64,000 nt of DNA. Source: Shewanella halifaxensis HAW-EB4. GTDB taxonomy: Bacteria > Pseudomonadota > Gammaproteobacteria > Enterobacterales > Shewanellaceae. The DNA lies in NCBI RefSeq assembly GCF_000019185.1, contig NC_010334.1:4650001-4714000 (forward strand), read 5' to 3'. The position numbers and the translations under genes were made by a program. Numbering within the stretch: the stretch's first letter is position 1; each line of letters opens with the position of its first letter. The notes under the pieces were generated by a model. That model saw nothing but the letters and a program-made list of their open reading frames with translations. It was not told the origin of the DNA and did no database searches. Shown piece after piece: positions 1-8,847 of the stretch.

Positions 1-58
1 ACTTCGGCAAACCGAGTCTCACTCACTGCAAGTTTCGGCTTCCCCTAAATTTATTGAG

Positions 59-889
59 TTATTTAAGCTTTGGCGACACAAATCGATTATGAGTCATCAC
101 CGGCATTTTAGCGCGAAGTTCTTGCAAGCTTTGCAGCTCAATCTCGGCTTGAATCCAACCCGTACCTTGCGCTTTTTGGGCAAGAATGTTTCCCCAAGGA
201 CCGACTATCATACTTTGTCCCCAGGTCTCTCGGCTACCTTGATTATGTTGCCCCCACTGTGCAGCCCCTAAGACAAAACATTGGGTTTCGATAGCGCGAG
301 CCTGTAACAGCACCTGCCAATGGGCTTCACCCGTCACTTTGGTAAATGCAGCAGGTACAGCGATCATTTCAGCGCCCGCCTCGCGCAGCGCCCTGAAAAG
401 ATCTGGGAAGCGGATATCGTAGCAAATCGCCAGCCCCAACTTCCCCATAGGGGTATCGACCACAACTATCTGCTTACCGGGGCAAAACGCATCGCTTTCC
501 CGATACTGCTTAGTACCATCAGACACCTCAACATCAAACAGGTGCAATTTATCGTATTGACCTAAGATACTGCCATCGGCATCGAAAACATAACAGCGAT
601 TATAAACGCGGCCATCCTCGGCCAAAATAGGAATGCTGCCAGCGACCATCACAACGCGATATAGCGCCGCTAACTTAGCTAAATCGTGCTTGAGTTTGCT
701 ATCTTTGGCATCCACCGCATATTGCAGCTGCTGGCTTTCCTGACCACCAAAGAGCAGGCAACACTCCGGCAGCACCACCAACTGTGGCTCATCTACTTTA
801 CGGGGTAACTGGCTAAGCTGCGATTCGATAAACGCTAGGTTGTCCGATACGCTGCGGCTGCTTTGACATTGCAGTAGGCTGACTTGCAT
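59..889 (-). CDS. Carbon-nitrogen hydrolase (nitrilase/omega-amidase-like family)
   Basis: A 276-residue cytosolic enzyme of the nitrilase superfamily, which hydrolyses amide or nitrile C–N bonds. The Glu-Lys-Cys triad is visible as E42 (LPECCLLFGG), K114 (QYDKLHLFD) and C156 (LAICYDIRFP). The IRFPDLFR stretch is typical of the Nit1/Nit2-like branch, whose known members act on deaminated glutathione or alpha-ketoglutaramate. The exact substrate cannot be read from the sequence. It is the last complete gene of the rng-yhdP run. Its first 77 bases overlap the 3' end of yhdP in another frame, so its translation is probably coupled. In related genomes tldD usually follows, but only 58 bases remain before the window edge and no start is convincing there. 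Confidence 0.9.
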   Translation of the reverse strand: MQVSLLQCQSSRSVSDNLAFIESQLSQLPRKVDEPQLVVLPECCLLFGGQESQQLQYAVDAKDSKLKHDLAKLAALYRVVMVAGSIPILAEDGRVYNRCYVFDADGSILGQYDKLHLFDVEVSDGTKQYRESDAFCPGKQIVVVDTPMGKLGLAICYDIRFPDLFRALREAGAEMIAVPAAFTKVTGEAHWQVLLQARAIETQCFVLGAAQWGQHNQGSRETWGQSMIVGPWGNILAQKAQGTGWIQAEIELQSLQELRAKMPVMTHNRFVSPKLK

Positions 890-3800
890 CTAACTCTCCC
901 TCTTTATTCCCATCTAGCAGTGGCTTTGGTGATGACTCAACTTGGGCCTCACTAGGCGCTTGCTCACTCGGCTTGCCCTCTATCAGGGTCAGCTTTGCGG
1001 GCTCCTTGCTACTATCGACAAAATCAGTATTCGGCGGGGTGACGGCTTTAAGCTCCACTCCAGATGTTTGCGCACCTTTGTCTGGTTCAATATTAGCCTC
1101 GTTAGGCTCGGCTTGAACACTCATATCTGGGGCTGTTTGTCCCATGACTTGTGGCCCCATTGGCACTTGCAGAGTCTCTGGTCCGGTGACCTTCTTCGGT
1201 AGCACCGACTCAGGGATCTCAATCTCTTTACTCTTACGCTCTAGCTCTTCGAGCTTAGGTTCAGACATGGTGCCTGTGAGCCTAAAACGGATCTCAGAGA
1301 TCACCTCAATCACAGGCTCGAGTACCTTGGTCAGCGCAAATGCACCTAAGCCGAAGGTCCAACCGCCAGTGCTGAGCAGTACGACGGTCGGCACGCTAGA
1401 GGCCAGCTGCGGTACAAAACGAATATCATAGTTAAGACTTTCGGTCATTAAGTCGGTATAGCCGCGTACACGCATATCGCCAGCGACAGCTTTCATCTCG
1501 GTATCAGTGGTTTTCACCACGCCATTATCGAGCTTTAACGTTCCATTAAAAGAGTCAAAGTAAAGGCCTTTACCGAAGACATCGGAAAAGTCCAATGACA
1601 ACTTGCGCAGTAGCGAGTCTAAACTAAACAGCGAGAAGATCCGCGCGCCTTTGTCACTCACCTCTGACAGGTGGCCTTTACCTAACTCAAAACTCACGTC
1701 GCCATTAAGCGTCTCGAGTGAGAACGCATAAGGGGCGCCAGTCCAAGAAATATCAGCGGTAACGGCTGTCGGTGCGTTCTTAAGTCCGGGGTCGATCCCC
1801 AGTTGCTCTGACAGATAGTCGAACTTTGTGGCATCTAAAGTGAGTTGGAATGAGGTGAGGTTTTTACCTTGGCTCATATCCCAGTCACCACGGCCTTTTA
1901 ACTGTACATTGGGCGTGGTGAGCGACACAGTTTGGATCTCATATGACGTCCCTTTAGGTGTACCTTGCAGCACTAAGTGACCTAAAGACTTGCCATATAA
2001 TGAGAAGTCATCGACATCGATCGCCAATGGCGGCAAGTTAGCCATAATCGTATCGGACTTATAGTGAGTATTTTCTTCTGTACGAGATTCTGGTGCCATA
2101 TAGAACTTACTGGCAACGATTTTTAGCCCTTGATCGACCCAGTCAGGGTAAAAGTCGAGACGACCGTCGAACTGCTGCGACTTAACATCGAAACGCCAAG
2201 CATGCTCTGTTGGCGCAGCGCTAAAGTGGATATCCTCTAGTGGCTGCCCCATTAGATTTAGCTCATTAAAATCGGCATCGATTGATACTAAAGCAGGGAA
2301 GAAAGTTGCTTTCGTTGTTACAGGCTCATCTGCCTGAGCTGTTGTCACATCACCTTGACTGACAAAGGCTTGCACTATCGGCAACCAAGGTGACAACTCA
2401 GTCTTATCTATATCTATCTGCAAGTGACCTTGGTTCTTACGTAATTTATCGCCGGGTTTGAATAACCGCCCAAGTAACAGGTCGTAATGCTCTAGCGCAT
2501 TACCCGAGTCAGCCCCAAAACCACCCCAAAATTCCATCTGCTTATCCAGCTTAATGCCAAGTGATGCTTGCTTATTATCACCAATTAACTCGGCAACCAG
2601 ATGCTTAGCTTGGCCCTTTGGCTTGAAAAATGGTGCAGGTAAATTCAGCGCAGCGTCGACAAGATCGGTTTCGACTCGCGCCTGAACTCGGTAACCCAAA
2701 GGATCGAAAATCAGCATCAAATCGCCGGTCCAATCGACTTGCCCCGCATAATAATCACTCAGCGGATTATGTAACTCTTGTGGCAAGTTGGCTAACTGCC
2801 ATTGCCCTGCAAGTTCGACATCAACACCATAATTCTGATTCATGCTTTCGGTATTAAAACTAAGTTGTAGCGGCTGTTTATACATGAGGGCACTGAGGTT
2901 TGTCCCTGTAACCACATCATTAACAAACTGCACCTGTCCTGTGACTTTCTCTAGCTGGATACCCGGCTGTGTAATGTACACAGGGGTGTCATTAAAGTTT
3001 ACCGTGCCTTTAATCACCTCTGACTCACCGTCATAAAGCGGGATAGATAAATCTATCTGGCCAGTGATATCACCAGCAATTTGTACCACATCGAGCGTGG
3101 CACCAACTGAGTCTACCAGCGGCGACTTTTGGATCACCTCATTGGCGGCTTCCGCTGTGGTGGCGAGATCGGCCTTAACACTCAGCAAACTCCTTTCACC
3201 TAAGGCTGGAATACCGATATAGGCGCCGTCGGCCTTAACATCGAGTAGCTGACCACGGTTAACCCAAAGATCCATGGAGTCATTTTCAAATAACGCCGAT
3301 AGATTCAGTTTATCAACCGCAGGCCAAGTTTCCTGAAACTCATAAGTCGCATCAGTTAAGGTAAAGCCTGCCTGAAAAATACCATCGTGCTGGGCATAGG
3401 GGTAATCACTAAATGCACCGTGCCACACCACAACCGCATCGTCGGTTTTACCCGCCTTGAGCGCCTCGGTAAGATAACTAACCAGCGCACTACTCATGCC
3501 TTTAAGCGGAAAATAGCGGTGAATGTTGGCAACATCATTGATATCAATATTGGCCAGTAGCGCCATATGCACTGCATCGGCAAACTCTAAACGCAGACCC
3601 GCATCAATATCTAAGTCGGTATTACTAAAGTGCACCTTGGGTAAAGATAAGGCTAAATCTGAAACGTTAAAATCACCACTAAAGGCATCACCATTAAAAT
3701 TGACTGGCGCTTCAAAACCACCATTAAAGTCGAGGCGATAATTTTGCTTTGGCAGTGCAAAACTTAGCGAGTCATCAATCATCTTCACTTTAGCGTCAAT

Positions 3801-5069
3801 AGGGGCGACACCTGGAATACCCCCATAAGCAAGCCAAGTAATTTTATCCAGTTCAAGCGAAACTTGGGGCAGCTTAAGCAGATCATCCCAATGCGCGCGA
3901 ATATTTTTGACGTTACCGGCAGGCTTTAATGCCTGCCAAGTATTTAGGCTATCGAGCTCTACCCCTGGGATTAGCGGCAGCAGAGGCAACAACATATTCA
4001 GTGCTAACTGATTTAAGCTAGCATCAACACCTTGTTCGGTCTTTTCAGCGAGCAACGATAATGCTGGCCATGATGACTCATTGGTTGAAAAATCCAGCCC
4101 GTAACTGGTTAATGACCAACCTTGCGGTTTCGGCTGCCATACTGCAGTGCCAGAGTTAATGGTAAATTTTTGCGACTCATCATTGAGAAACCACTCTAAC
4201 CAGCTAGGCTGAAACTCGACCGTGACACCATCAATACTTCTATTTGAAAATCCAGCCCAAGCCTGGAGATTGACAACGCCTTCCAGTGGCAGACTCTGTG
4301 TGGTGTCATATGGATTAGGCTGTCTCGCTGCCCATTCACCAATATCGAGTGAGCGAGCGGCTAAATAGAACTGACCTACGAGTGATTCAGGCCGATCACC
4401 ATTACCTTTAATATCGACACTTAATGCTAACTGCTCAACCTCAGAGGCATCTTCATCGAGCACCACCTTGCCTTCAGCTCTATGTCGACCACTAGTATTA
4501 CGCCACTTCATATCCTTAATAAAGATGGGGCGATAGTCATGCTCTTTGCTAAGTAACTGAAATCTCGCATCGGTAATTGAAAAGCGATCCAGCTGCTCTA
4601 ATAACAACTTATAGATCCAATCCGTCTGCATTTTTGTGGTCGACTCGCGAGGCTCGAGCGCCTTTAAGCGATCCAGATCTAAGGCGATGTTAGCCCCGTC
4701 AAAAATCACATCTTCAATCTGTGGCGATGCGGTCATTAAAGACTGCCAAAAATCGAACTTTATATGAACTTGATTGAATAGCAGAGTAACGGGGAGGTTA
4801 TCCTGTGCGGGTAAGACAAAGTTTTTAACGGTTAATGCAGGCCCATAGGCCTGCCACTCAGCCGCAAGCTGGCCGACTTCGACCTCGACTTGATATTCGG
4901 CTTCGACAAAAGCGATCAGCTCCATACGAACCTGATCTAGCTGTGGCAATAAGCCTCTGAAGAGGCTTACCATCAATGCAAATAACACTAAAATGATGGC
5001 CAGAAATTGCCAACAAAAACGCGTCAAATTAAAAGAGCGCTTTTTAGGCGCACAGGTCTCAAGCGGCAC
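813..5069 (-). CDS. yhdP: YhdP family AsmA-like envelope protein
   Basis: A 1418-residue member of the YhdP/TamB/YdbH group. These are inner-membrane-anchored proteins that span the periplasm, and in E. coli they are implicated in moving phospholipid to the outer membrane. One N-terminal membrane helix (about residues 17–40, after a Lys/Arg-rich start) is followed by long beta-rich repeats and a C-terminal AsmA-type region (about 1130–1300). The last ~120 residues are rich in Pro, Glu and Gln and look disordered. The start is GTG at 5069, overlapping the rng stop as TAGTG, with no obvious independent ribosome-binding site, which points to coupling with rng. The order rng-yhdP matches E. coli. 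The 3' end runs 77 bases into the hydrolase gene. Confidence 0.93.
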   Translation of the reverse strand: MPLETCAPKKRSFNLTRFCWQFLAIILVLFALMVSLFRGLLPQLDQVRMELIAFVEAEYQVEVEVGQLAAEWQAYGPALTVKNFVLPAQDNLPVTLLFNQVHIKFDFWQSLMTASPQIEDVIFDGANIALDLDRLKALEPRESTTKMQTDWIYKLLLEQLDRFSITDARFQLLSKEHDYRPIFIKDMKWRNTSGRHRAEGKVVLDEDASEVEQLALSVDIKGNGDRPESLVGQFYLAARSLDIGEWAARQPNPYDTTQSLPLEGVVNLQAWAGFSNRSIDGVTVEFQPSWLEWFLNDESQKFTINSGTAVWQPKPQGWSLTSYGLDFSTNESSWPALSLLAEKTEQGVDASLNQLALNMLLPLLPLIPGVELDSLNTWQALKPAGNVKNIRAHWDDLLKLPQVSLELDKITWLAYGGIPGVAPIDAKVKMIDDSLSFALPKQNYRLDFNGGFEAPVNFNGDAFSGDFNVSDLALSLPKVHFSNTDLDIDAGLRLEFADAVHMALLANIDINDVANIHRYFPLKGMSSALVSYLTEALKAGKTDDAVVVWHGAFSDYPYAQHDGIFQAGFTLTDATYEFQETWPAVDKLNLSALFENDSMDLWVNRGQLLDVKADGAYIGIPALGERSLLSVKADLATTAEAANEVIQKSPLVDSVGATLDVVQIAGDITGQIDLSIPLYDGESEVIKGTVNFNDTPVYITQPGIQLEKVTGQVQFVNDVVTGTNLSALMYKQPLQLSFNTESMNQNYGVDVELAGQWQLANLPQELHNPLSDYYAGQVDWTGDLMLIFDPLGYRVQARVETDLVDAALNLPAPFFKPKGQAKHLVAELIGDNKQASLGIKLDKQMEFWGGFGADSGNALEHYDLLLGRLFKPGDKLRKNQGHLQIDIDKTELSPWLPIVQAFVSQGDVTTAQADEPVTTKATFFPALVSIDADFNELNLMGQPLEDIHFSAAPTEHAWRFDVKSQQFDGRLDFYPDWVDQGLKIVASKFYMAPESRTEENTHYKSDTIMANLPPLAIDVDDFSLYGKSLGHLVLQGTPKGTSYEIQTVSLTTPNVQLKGRGDWDMSQGKNLTSFQLTLDATKFDYLSEQLGIDPGLKNAPTAVTADISWTGAPYAFSLETLNGDVSFELGKGHLSEVSDKGARIFSLFSLDSLLRKLSLDFSDVFGKGLYFDSFNGTLKLDNGVVKTTDTEMKAVAGDMRVRGYTDLMTESLNYDIRFVPQLASSVPTVVLLSTGGWTFGLGAFALTKVLEPVIEVISEIRFRLTGTMSEPKLEELERKSKEIEIPESVLPKKVTGPETLQVPMGPQVMGQTAPDMSVQAEPNEANIEPDKGAQTSGVELKAVTPPNTDFVDSSKEPAKLTLIEGKPSEQAPSEAQVESSPKPLLDGNKEGELDASQPTAMSKQPQRIGQPSVYRIAA

Positions 5070-6577
5070 TACATTATCACCACATCAAATTTGTTCTGCG
5101 CGTACATAGGTTCGTTTTGCAGCCTAACTCGTTTACCGATATAGACTTCCAACTCTCCTAGTAGATGACTCTCATCACCTTTCAGGCTTTGATACACATT
5201 GGGTGAACAGTACACCAAGAACTCATCGGCATCGTAACCACGATTCAAGCGAATGATCTCTCTAAAGATCTCATAAGAAACCGTTTCTACCGTCTTTAAA
5301 TTCCCCGTACCGAGACATGCAGGGCATTCACCACACAGCACGTGCTCTAAACTCTCACGAGTACGTTTACGAGTCATCTCCACTAAGCCTAAACCAGAGA
5401 AACCACTGATATTGGTTTTCACTCTGTCTTTAGATAGAGCGCTTTCTAGACTGGCTAGCACCCGCTTCTTATGCTCATTGTTCATCATATCGATAAAGTC
5501 GATAATGATAATTCCGCCTAAATTACGCAGACGTAATTGCCTTGCGATCGCATGAGTCGCTTCGAGGTTGGTATTAAAAATCGTTTCAGCAAGATTACGA
5601 TGACCAACAAATGCGCCAGTATTGATATCGACTGTGGTCATGGCTTCAGTTTGATCAATGATCAGGTAGCCGCCAGATTTAAGCTCAACTTTACGCCCAA
5701 GTGCGCGCTGCACTTCATTCTCGACATCATATAGATCGAAAATCGGGATCGGTCCATTGTAGTGATCTAGCTTATCGGCGATCTCCGGCATGAACTCTTG
5801 CGCAAACTGCTGTAGCTCTTCATAGGTTTGGGCGGAGTCGACCTGAATTTGGTCCAGCTCTGTACCCACAAAGTCACGCACGATACGCACAGGCAAGGCG
5901 AGATCTTGATATAACAAAGACACGCCACGACGCTTACGACGTTCACTGACTTTAGCCCAGACGCGCCTTAAGAATCCGGCATCTTGCACTAGCTCATCTT
6001 CACCGGCACTTTCTGCTGCGGTGCGAATAATAAAACCGCCATCATCATCGACAAATGGCTGAGTAATTTTTTTCAAGCGGGCCCGTACTTCTTCCGACTC
6101 AATACGCTGCGATACGCCAACGTGACTAGAGCCAGGCATGAAAACCAAGTAACGAGATGGCAGAGTGATATCTGTAGTTAAACGCGCGCCTTTAGTGCCT
6201 AATGGGTCTTTAACCACTTGCACCATGATGTCTTGCCCTTGCCTAACAAGCTCGGCGATATCACGCACGACAAAGTTGCCTTTTTCAACATCGGCTACAC
6301 ATTCGGTATGTGGCACAATATCTGAAGCGTGCAAAAATGCCGCCTTATCGAGGCCGATATCAACAAAAGCGGCCTGCATACCGGGTAGTACACGGCTAAC
6401 CTTGCCTTTATAAATATTACCAACCAAGCCCCGCTTCATGCGGCGCTCAATATGGACTTCCTGCAACACCCCATGCTCAACTAATGCTACTCGAGCTTCT
6501 GTAGGTGTTACATTAATTAAGAGTTCAGAGCCTATTTTTTTCTGCACTCTGTTCTGCGCGAATCGACTTCTACTCAC
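5069..6577 (-). CDS. rng: Ribonuclease G
   Basis: A 502-residue endoribonuclease of the RNase E/G family, which matures the 16S rRNA 5' end and cleaves A/U-rich mRNA. It aligns by eye over its full length with E. coli RNase G (489 residues). The S1-like RNA-binding region lies near residues 50–140 (GNIYKGKVSRVLPGMQAAF). Catalytic-site segments are MTTVDINTGAFVGHRN and IIIIDFIDMMN, and the zinc-link CGECPACLGTG is present. The GTG start at 6577 has GGGGTGA just upstream. It adds about 13 basic residues to the E. coli N terminus, and I see no better internal start. It overlaps yhdP by one base. Confidence 0.97.
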   Translation of the reverse strand: MSRSRFAQNRVQKKIGSELLINVTPTEARVALVEHGVLQEVHIERRMKRGLVGNIYKGKVSRVLPGMQAAFVDIGLDKAAFLHASDIVPHTECVADVEKGNFVVRDIAELVRQGQDIMVQVVKDPLGTKGARLTTDITLPSRYLVFMPGSSHVGVSQRIESEEVRARLKKITQPFVDDDGGFIIRTAAESAGEDELVQDAGFLRRVWAKVSERRKRRGVSLLYQDLALPVRIVRDFVGTELDQIQVDSAQTYEELQQFAQEFMPEIADKLDHYNGPIPIFDLYDVENEVQRALGRKVELKSGGYLIIDQTEAMTTVDINTGAFVGHRNLAETIFNTNLEATHAIARQLRLRNLGGIIIIDFIDMMNNEHKKRVLASLESALSKDRVKTNISGFSGLGLVEMTRKRTRESLEHVLCGECPACLGTGNLKTVETVSYEIFREIIRLNRGYDADEFLVYCSPNVYQSLKGDESHLLGELEVYIGKRVRLQNEPMYAQNKFDVVIM

Positions 6578-6634
6578 AACTCACCCCACTTAGGGAAATA
6601 GCTAATTTAAAAAGGATTTGGCGTAGATTGTGAT

Positions 6635-6668
6635 CTCGCTAAGCGGGGATTAAATACCGGTTAGCGAG
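6635..6668. other. Inverted repeat between maf and rng
   Basis: CTCGCTAA at 6635 and TTAGCGAG at 6661 form an 8-bp perfect stem around an 18-base loop. No T-run follows on the minus strand, so it does not look like a simple intrinsic terminator. It could be an RNA-processing or mRNA-stabilising hairpin between the maf and rng messages, or an operator-like palindrome near an rng promoter. Confidence 0.4.
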
Positions 6669-6736
6669 CTAAAGTCTGCAAAGAATGATGTTTTATAGCT
6701 TGGCAATTAAGGCCTATTTATTACTGTTCTTTATGA

Positions 6737-7345
6737 CTATAAAACTTGCATCTCACACAATAACGCACGGGTTTCTACCAAAGGTAACCCGACTACCGCA
6801 GAATAACTTCCCTCGATAGCTTCAACAAAACTTCCACCCAATCCTTGGATCCCATAGGCACCCGCTTTATCCATCGGCTCACCCGTTGCGATATAAGCTA
6901 AAATATCAGCCTCAGATAACTGACAAAACTGCACCTTGGTTTTAACCAAGCGACTCACTGTCTTAATGCCATCGGTTAACGCTACGGCCGTCATCACTTG
7001 ATGCTGTAACCCTGAAAGACTCGCCAATATTAGCGCCGCATCGGCTTCATCCTTTGGTTTGCCTAAAATGGTCTCACCCTGCACAACGATGGTGTCAGAA
7101 CCAAGAACCACGGCTTGCTTATTCGCGCCACTTTCCACGCCATATAGGGCTAACCCAGCTAGCGCTTTCTCTTCGGCAAGTCGTAATACAAACGCTTCAG
7201 CAGACTCACCTGCTTGATGACTTTCATCGATATCGGCCGCTAAAATCTCAAATTCAAATGGGGCAGCACTGTTAGTGTTTAAAAAAGCTAACTGGCCCAA
7301 TAACTCTTTACGACGAGGCGAGCCCGAAGCAAGTACTAACTTCAT
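6737..7345 (-). CDS. maf: Maf/YhdE nucleotide pyrophosphatase (dTTP/UTP type)
   Basis: A 202-residue cytosolic Maf protein. It hydrolyses non-canonical or excess nucleoside triphosphates; the E. coli YhdE subgroup prefers dTTP and UTP. The N-terminal LASGSPRRKELL motif binds phosphate. The VLGSDTIVV and DKAGAYGIQGLGG segments match the YhdE branch rather than the YceF branch. The length is close to the usual ~195 residues. It follows mreD by 88 bases on the same strand, and the mreBCD-maf-rng order is the one found in E. coli. The start is ATG at 7345. Confidence 0.95.
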   Translation of the reverse strand: MKLVLASGSPRRKELLGQLAFLNTNSAAPFEFEILAADIDESHQAGESAEAFVLRLAEEKALAGLALYGVESGANKQAVVLGSDTIVVQGETILGKPKDEADAALILASLSGLQHQVMTAVALTDGIKTVSRLVKTKVQFCQLSEADILAYIATGEPMDKAGAYGIQGLGGSFVEAIEGSYSAVVGLPLVETRALLCEMQVL

Positions 7346-7433
7346 ACACAGTACCCTTCTATGATTCTAACTAGGCTAACAAGAACGGAAATGACGCTAA
7401 TTCCATAAGCCAAGAAAAACAAATAAACAGTGA

Positions 7434-7922
7434 CTATCGAACCTTGTACAGACGCCTTACTCGACGTAGAACCCAGAAGATCCATGGCCACATCACTAGG
7501 CTCGAAAATGCTGGATAGAACAGACTAATATCGAACACAGCGCTACCAGTAACAAATTGCACCCAAAATACCACTAGGTTATAGAGCGCGACCAGCATAG
7601 CCATCAATAGTGCCTGCTGCCACATTGGGAAGTTACGCAAACGCTGGAAATGCAGCACCACCACATACACAACCACCGACATTGCAAAAGCACGAATACC
7701 TAAGGTTGCCCCGAGTAAGATATCCAACATCACACCCAATATCCATGCCGTTAGAATATTGTATCTGTGAGGCAGTGCCATCGCCCAATAGATGATGACT
7801 AGCAATAGCCACTCTGGGCGCCACGCTTCCACCAAGTCTGGCAACGGCATAATTTGAAACAGCATCGCCACTAATAGGCTTAACCAAACAACCCAGCGGC
7901 CATTTGCTACATGTAGGCTCAT
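7434..7922 (-). CDS. mreD: Rod shape-determining protein MreD
   Basis: A 162-residue integral membrane subunit of the elongasome, working with MreB and MreC to position lateral wall synthesis. It is highly hydrophobic with about five membrane helices. Characteristic segments are PDLVEAWRPEWLLLVIIYW near the N terminus and GVMLDILLGATLGIRAF in the middle. Its ATG overlaps the mreC stop by four bases (ATGA), a sign of translational coupling. Length and position match MreD of other gammaproteobacteria. Confidence 0.96.
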   Translation of the reverse strand: MSLHVANGRWVVWLSLLVAMLFQIMPLPDLVEAWRPEWLLLVIIYWAMALPHRYNILTAWILGVMLDILLGATLGIRAFAMSVVVYVVVLHFQRLRNFPMWQQALLMAMLVALYNLVVFWVQFVTGSAVFDISLFYPAFSSLVMWPWIFWVLRRVRRLYKVR

Positions 7923-8806
7923 AGCGCTACCTCCTGACTCGCCTTCACAGCCTCTTCAACACCCTCTGGAGGGGTAAGATCTTTACCGTCAGACTCAATA
8001 TCAGGCCAAAGTAATAACAGATAACGGATTCTATCTAATGCGGCTAACGGCTGAGCGATCACGGTAGCGTAGCTCTTACCATCGTCTTTTTCGACACTCA
8101 TGACTCGAGCAACGGGATAGCCCTCAGGAAAACGTTTACCTAAGCCTGATGACACCAAGAGATCGCCGACACGCACATCGGTACTCTTGGCCACATGTCT
8201 TAGCTCTAACTCATCGAGCACGCCAGTTCCAAACGCCATTAAGCGCACATCGTTTCGAGTAATTCGTACGGGGATTCCATGGGTGGTATCTGAAAGCAGC
8301 AACACGCGGCTGGTAAGCTCACTCACCTGCACGACTTGGCCGACAACCCCTTGAGCATCGACCACAGGTTGACCGACGAATACCCCACTACGCGAGCCAT
8401 GGTTTAGCACCACATATTGGCGAAAAGGGTCGCTGGCGACTTCCATCACCTCGGCAACTACCTTCTTAGCATCCATGTGTACAGGAGAGCCAAGTAAGCC
8501 ACGTAAGCGATCGTTTTCTTGGCGCAAGTGCTCAAAGCGCTGCAAACGTTCACTCATCAGCAGTTGGTGGCGCAATAACTCTTTATTTTGCTTAGCTAGC
8601 ATGTTGCGCGTCGCTAAACTTTCAGCAGAGAGGTCAAGCAGTGCACCGGGAATATTTGCCACATATTGTAGTGGGCTTAATAGCGAAGAGAGTGAATTAC
8701 GCACAGGTTCAAGCCTGTCATTAGCGACAAGCAGAATCACTGACATGATAACGGCCAGTGTTAATCTAAATTGGTTGGAAATACCGCGAGCAAAAATTGG
8801 CTTCAT
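7919..8806 (-). CDS. mreC: Rod shape-determining protein MreC
   Basis: A 295-residue bitopic membrane protein linking cytoplasmic MreB to periplasmic wall enzymes. There is a short cytoplasmic N terminus, one membrane helix (about 11–29), a coiled coil (about 65–105, rich in Leu, Glu, Gln and Arg) and a beta-rich periplasmic domain with GSRSGVFVGQPVVDAQGVVG. It lies 41 bases downstream of mreB, separated by a hairpin, and overlaps mreD by four bases. The length is slightly below E. coli MreC (367 residues) because the C-terminal tail is shorter. Confidence 0.97.
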   Translation of the reverse strand: MKPIFARGISNQFRLTLAVIMSVILLVANDRLEPVRNSLSSLLSPLQYVANIPGALLDLSAESLATRNMLAKQNKELLRHQLLMSERLQRFEHLRQENDRLRGLLGSPVHMDAKKVVAEVMEVASDPFRQYVVLNHGSRSGVFVGQPVVDAQGVVGQVVQVSELTSRVLLLSDTTHGIPVRITRNDVRLMAFGTGVLDELELRHVAKSTDVRVGDLLVSSGLGKRFPEGYPVARVMSVEKDDGKSYATVIAQPLAALDRIRYLLLLWPDIESDGKDLTPPEGVEEAVKASQEVAL

Positions 8807-8815
8807 AACAAACTA

Positions 8816-8834
8816 GGGCGGTTAAATACCGCCC
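8816..8834. terminator. Hairpin in the mreB–mreC gap
   Basis: GGGCGGT, loop TAAAT, ACCGCCC forms a 7-bp GC-rich stem. The T-run lies on the plus-strand side (TTTTTA), so it would terminate plus-strand transcripts. Read in the mre direction, the stem is preceded by As and not followed by Ts, so it is more likely a partial attenuator, processing site or 3' stabiliser that sets mreB above mreCD expression. Confidence 0.5.
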
Positions 8835-8847
8835 TTTTTAACCGTGG

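Noticed and set aside
1..58. Start of tldD at the left edge
   Set aside because: tldD commonly follows this hydrolase, but no start codon with a suitably spaced ribosome site is visible in 58 bases and the residues do not match TldD.
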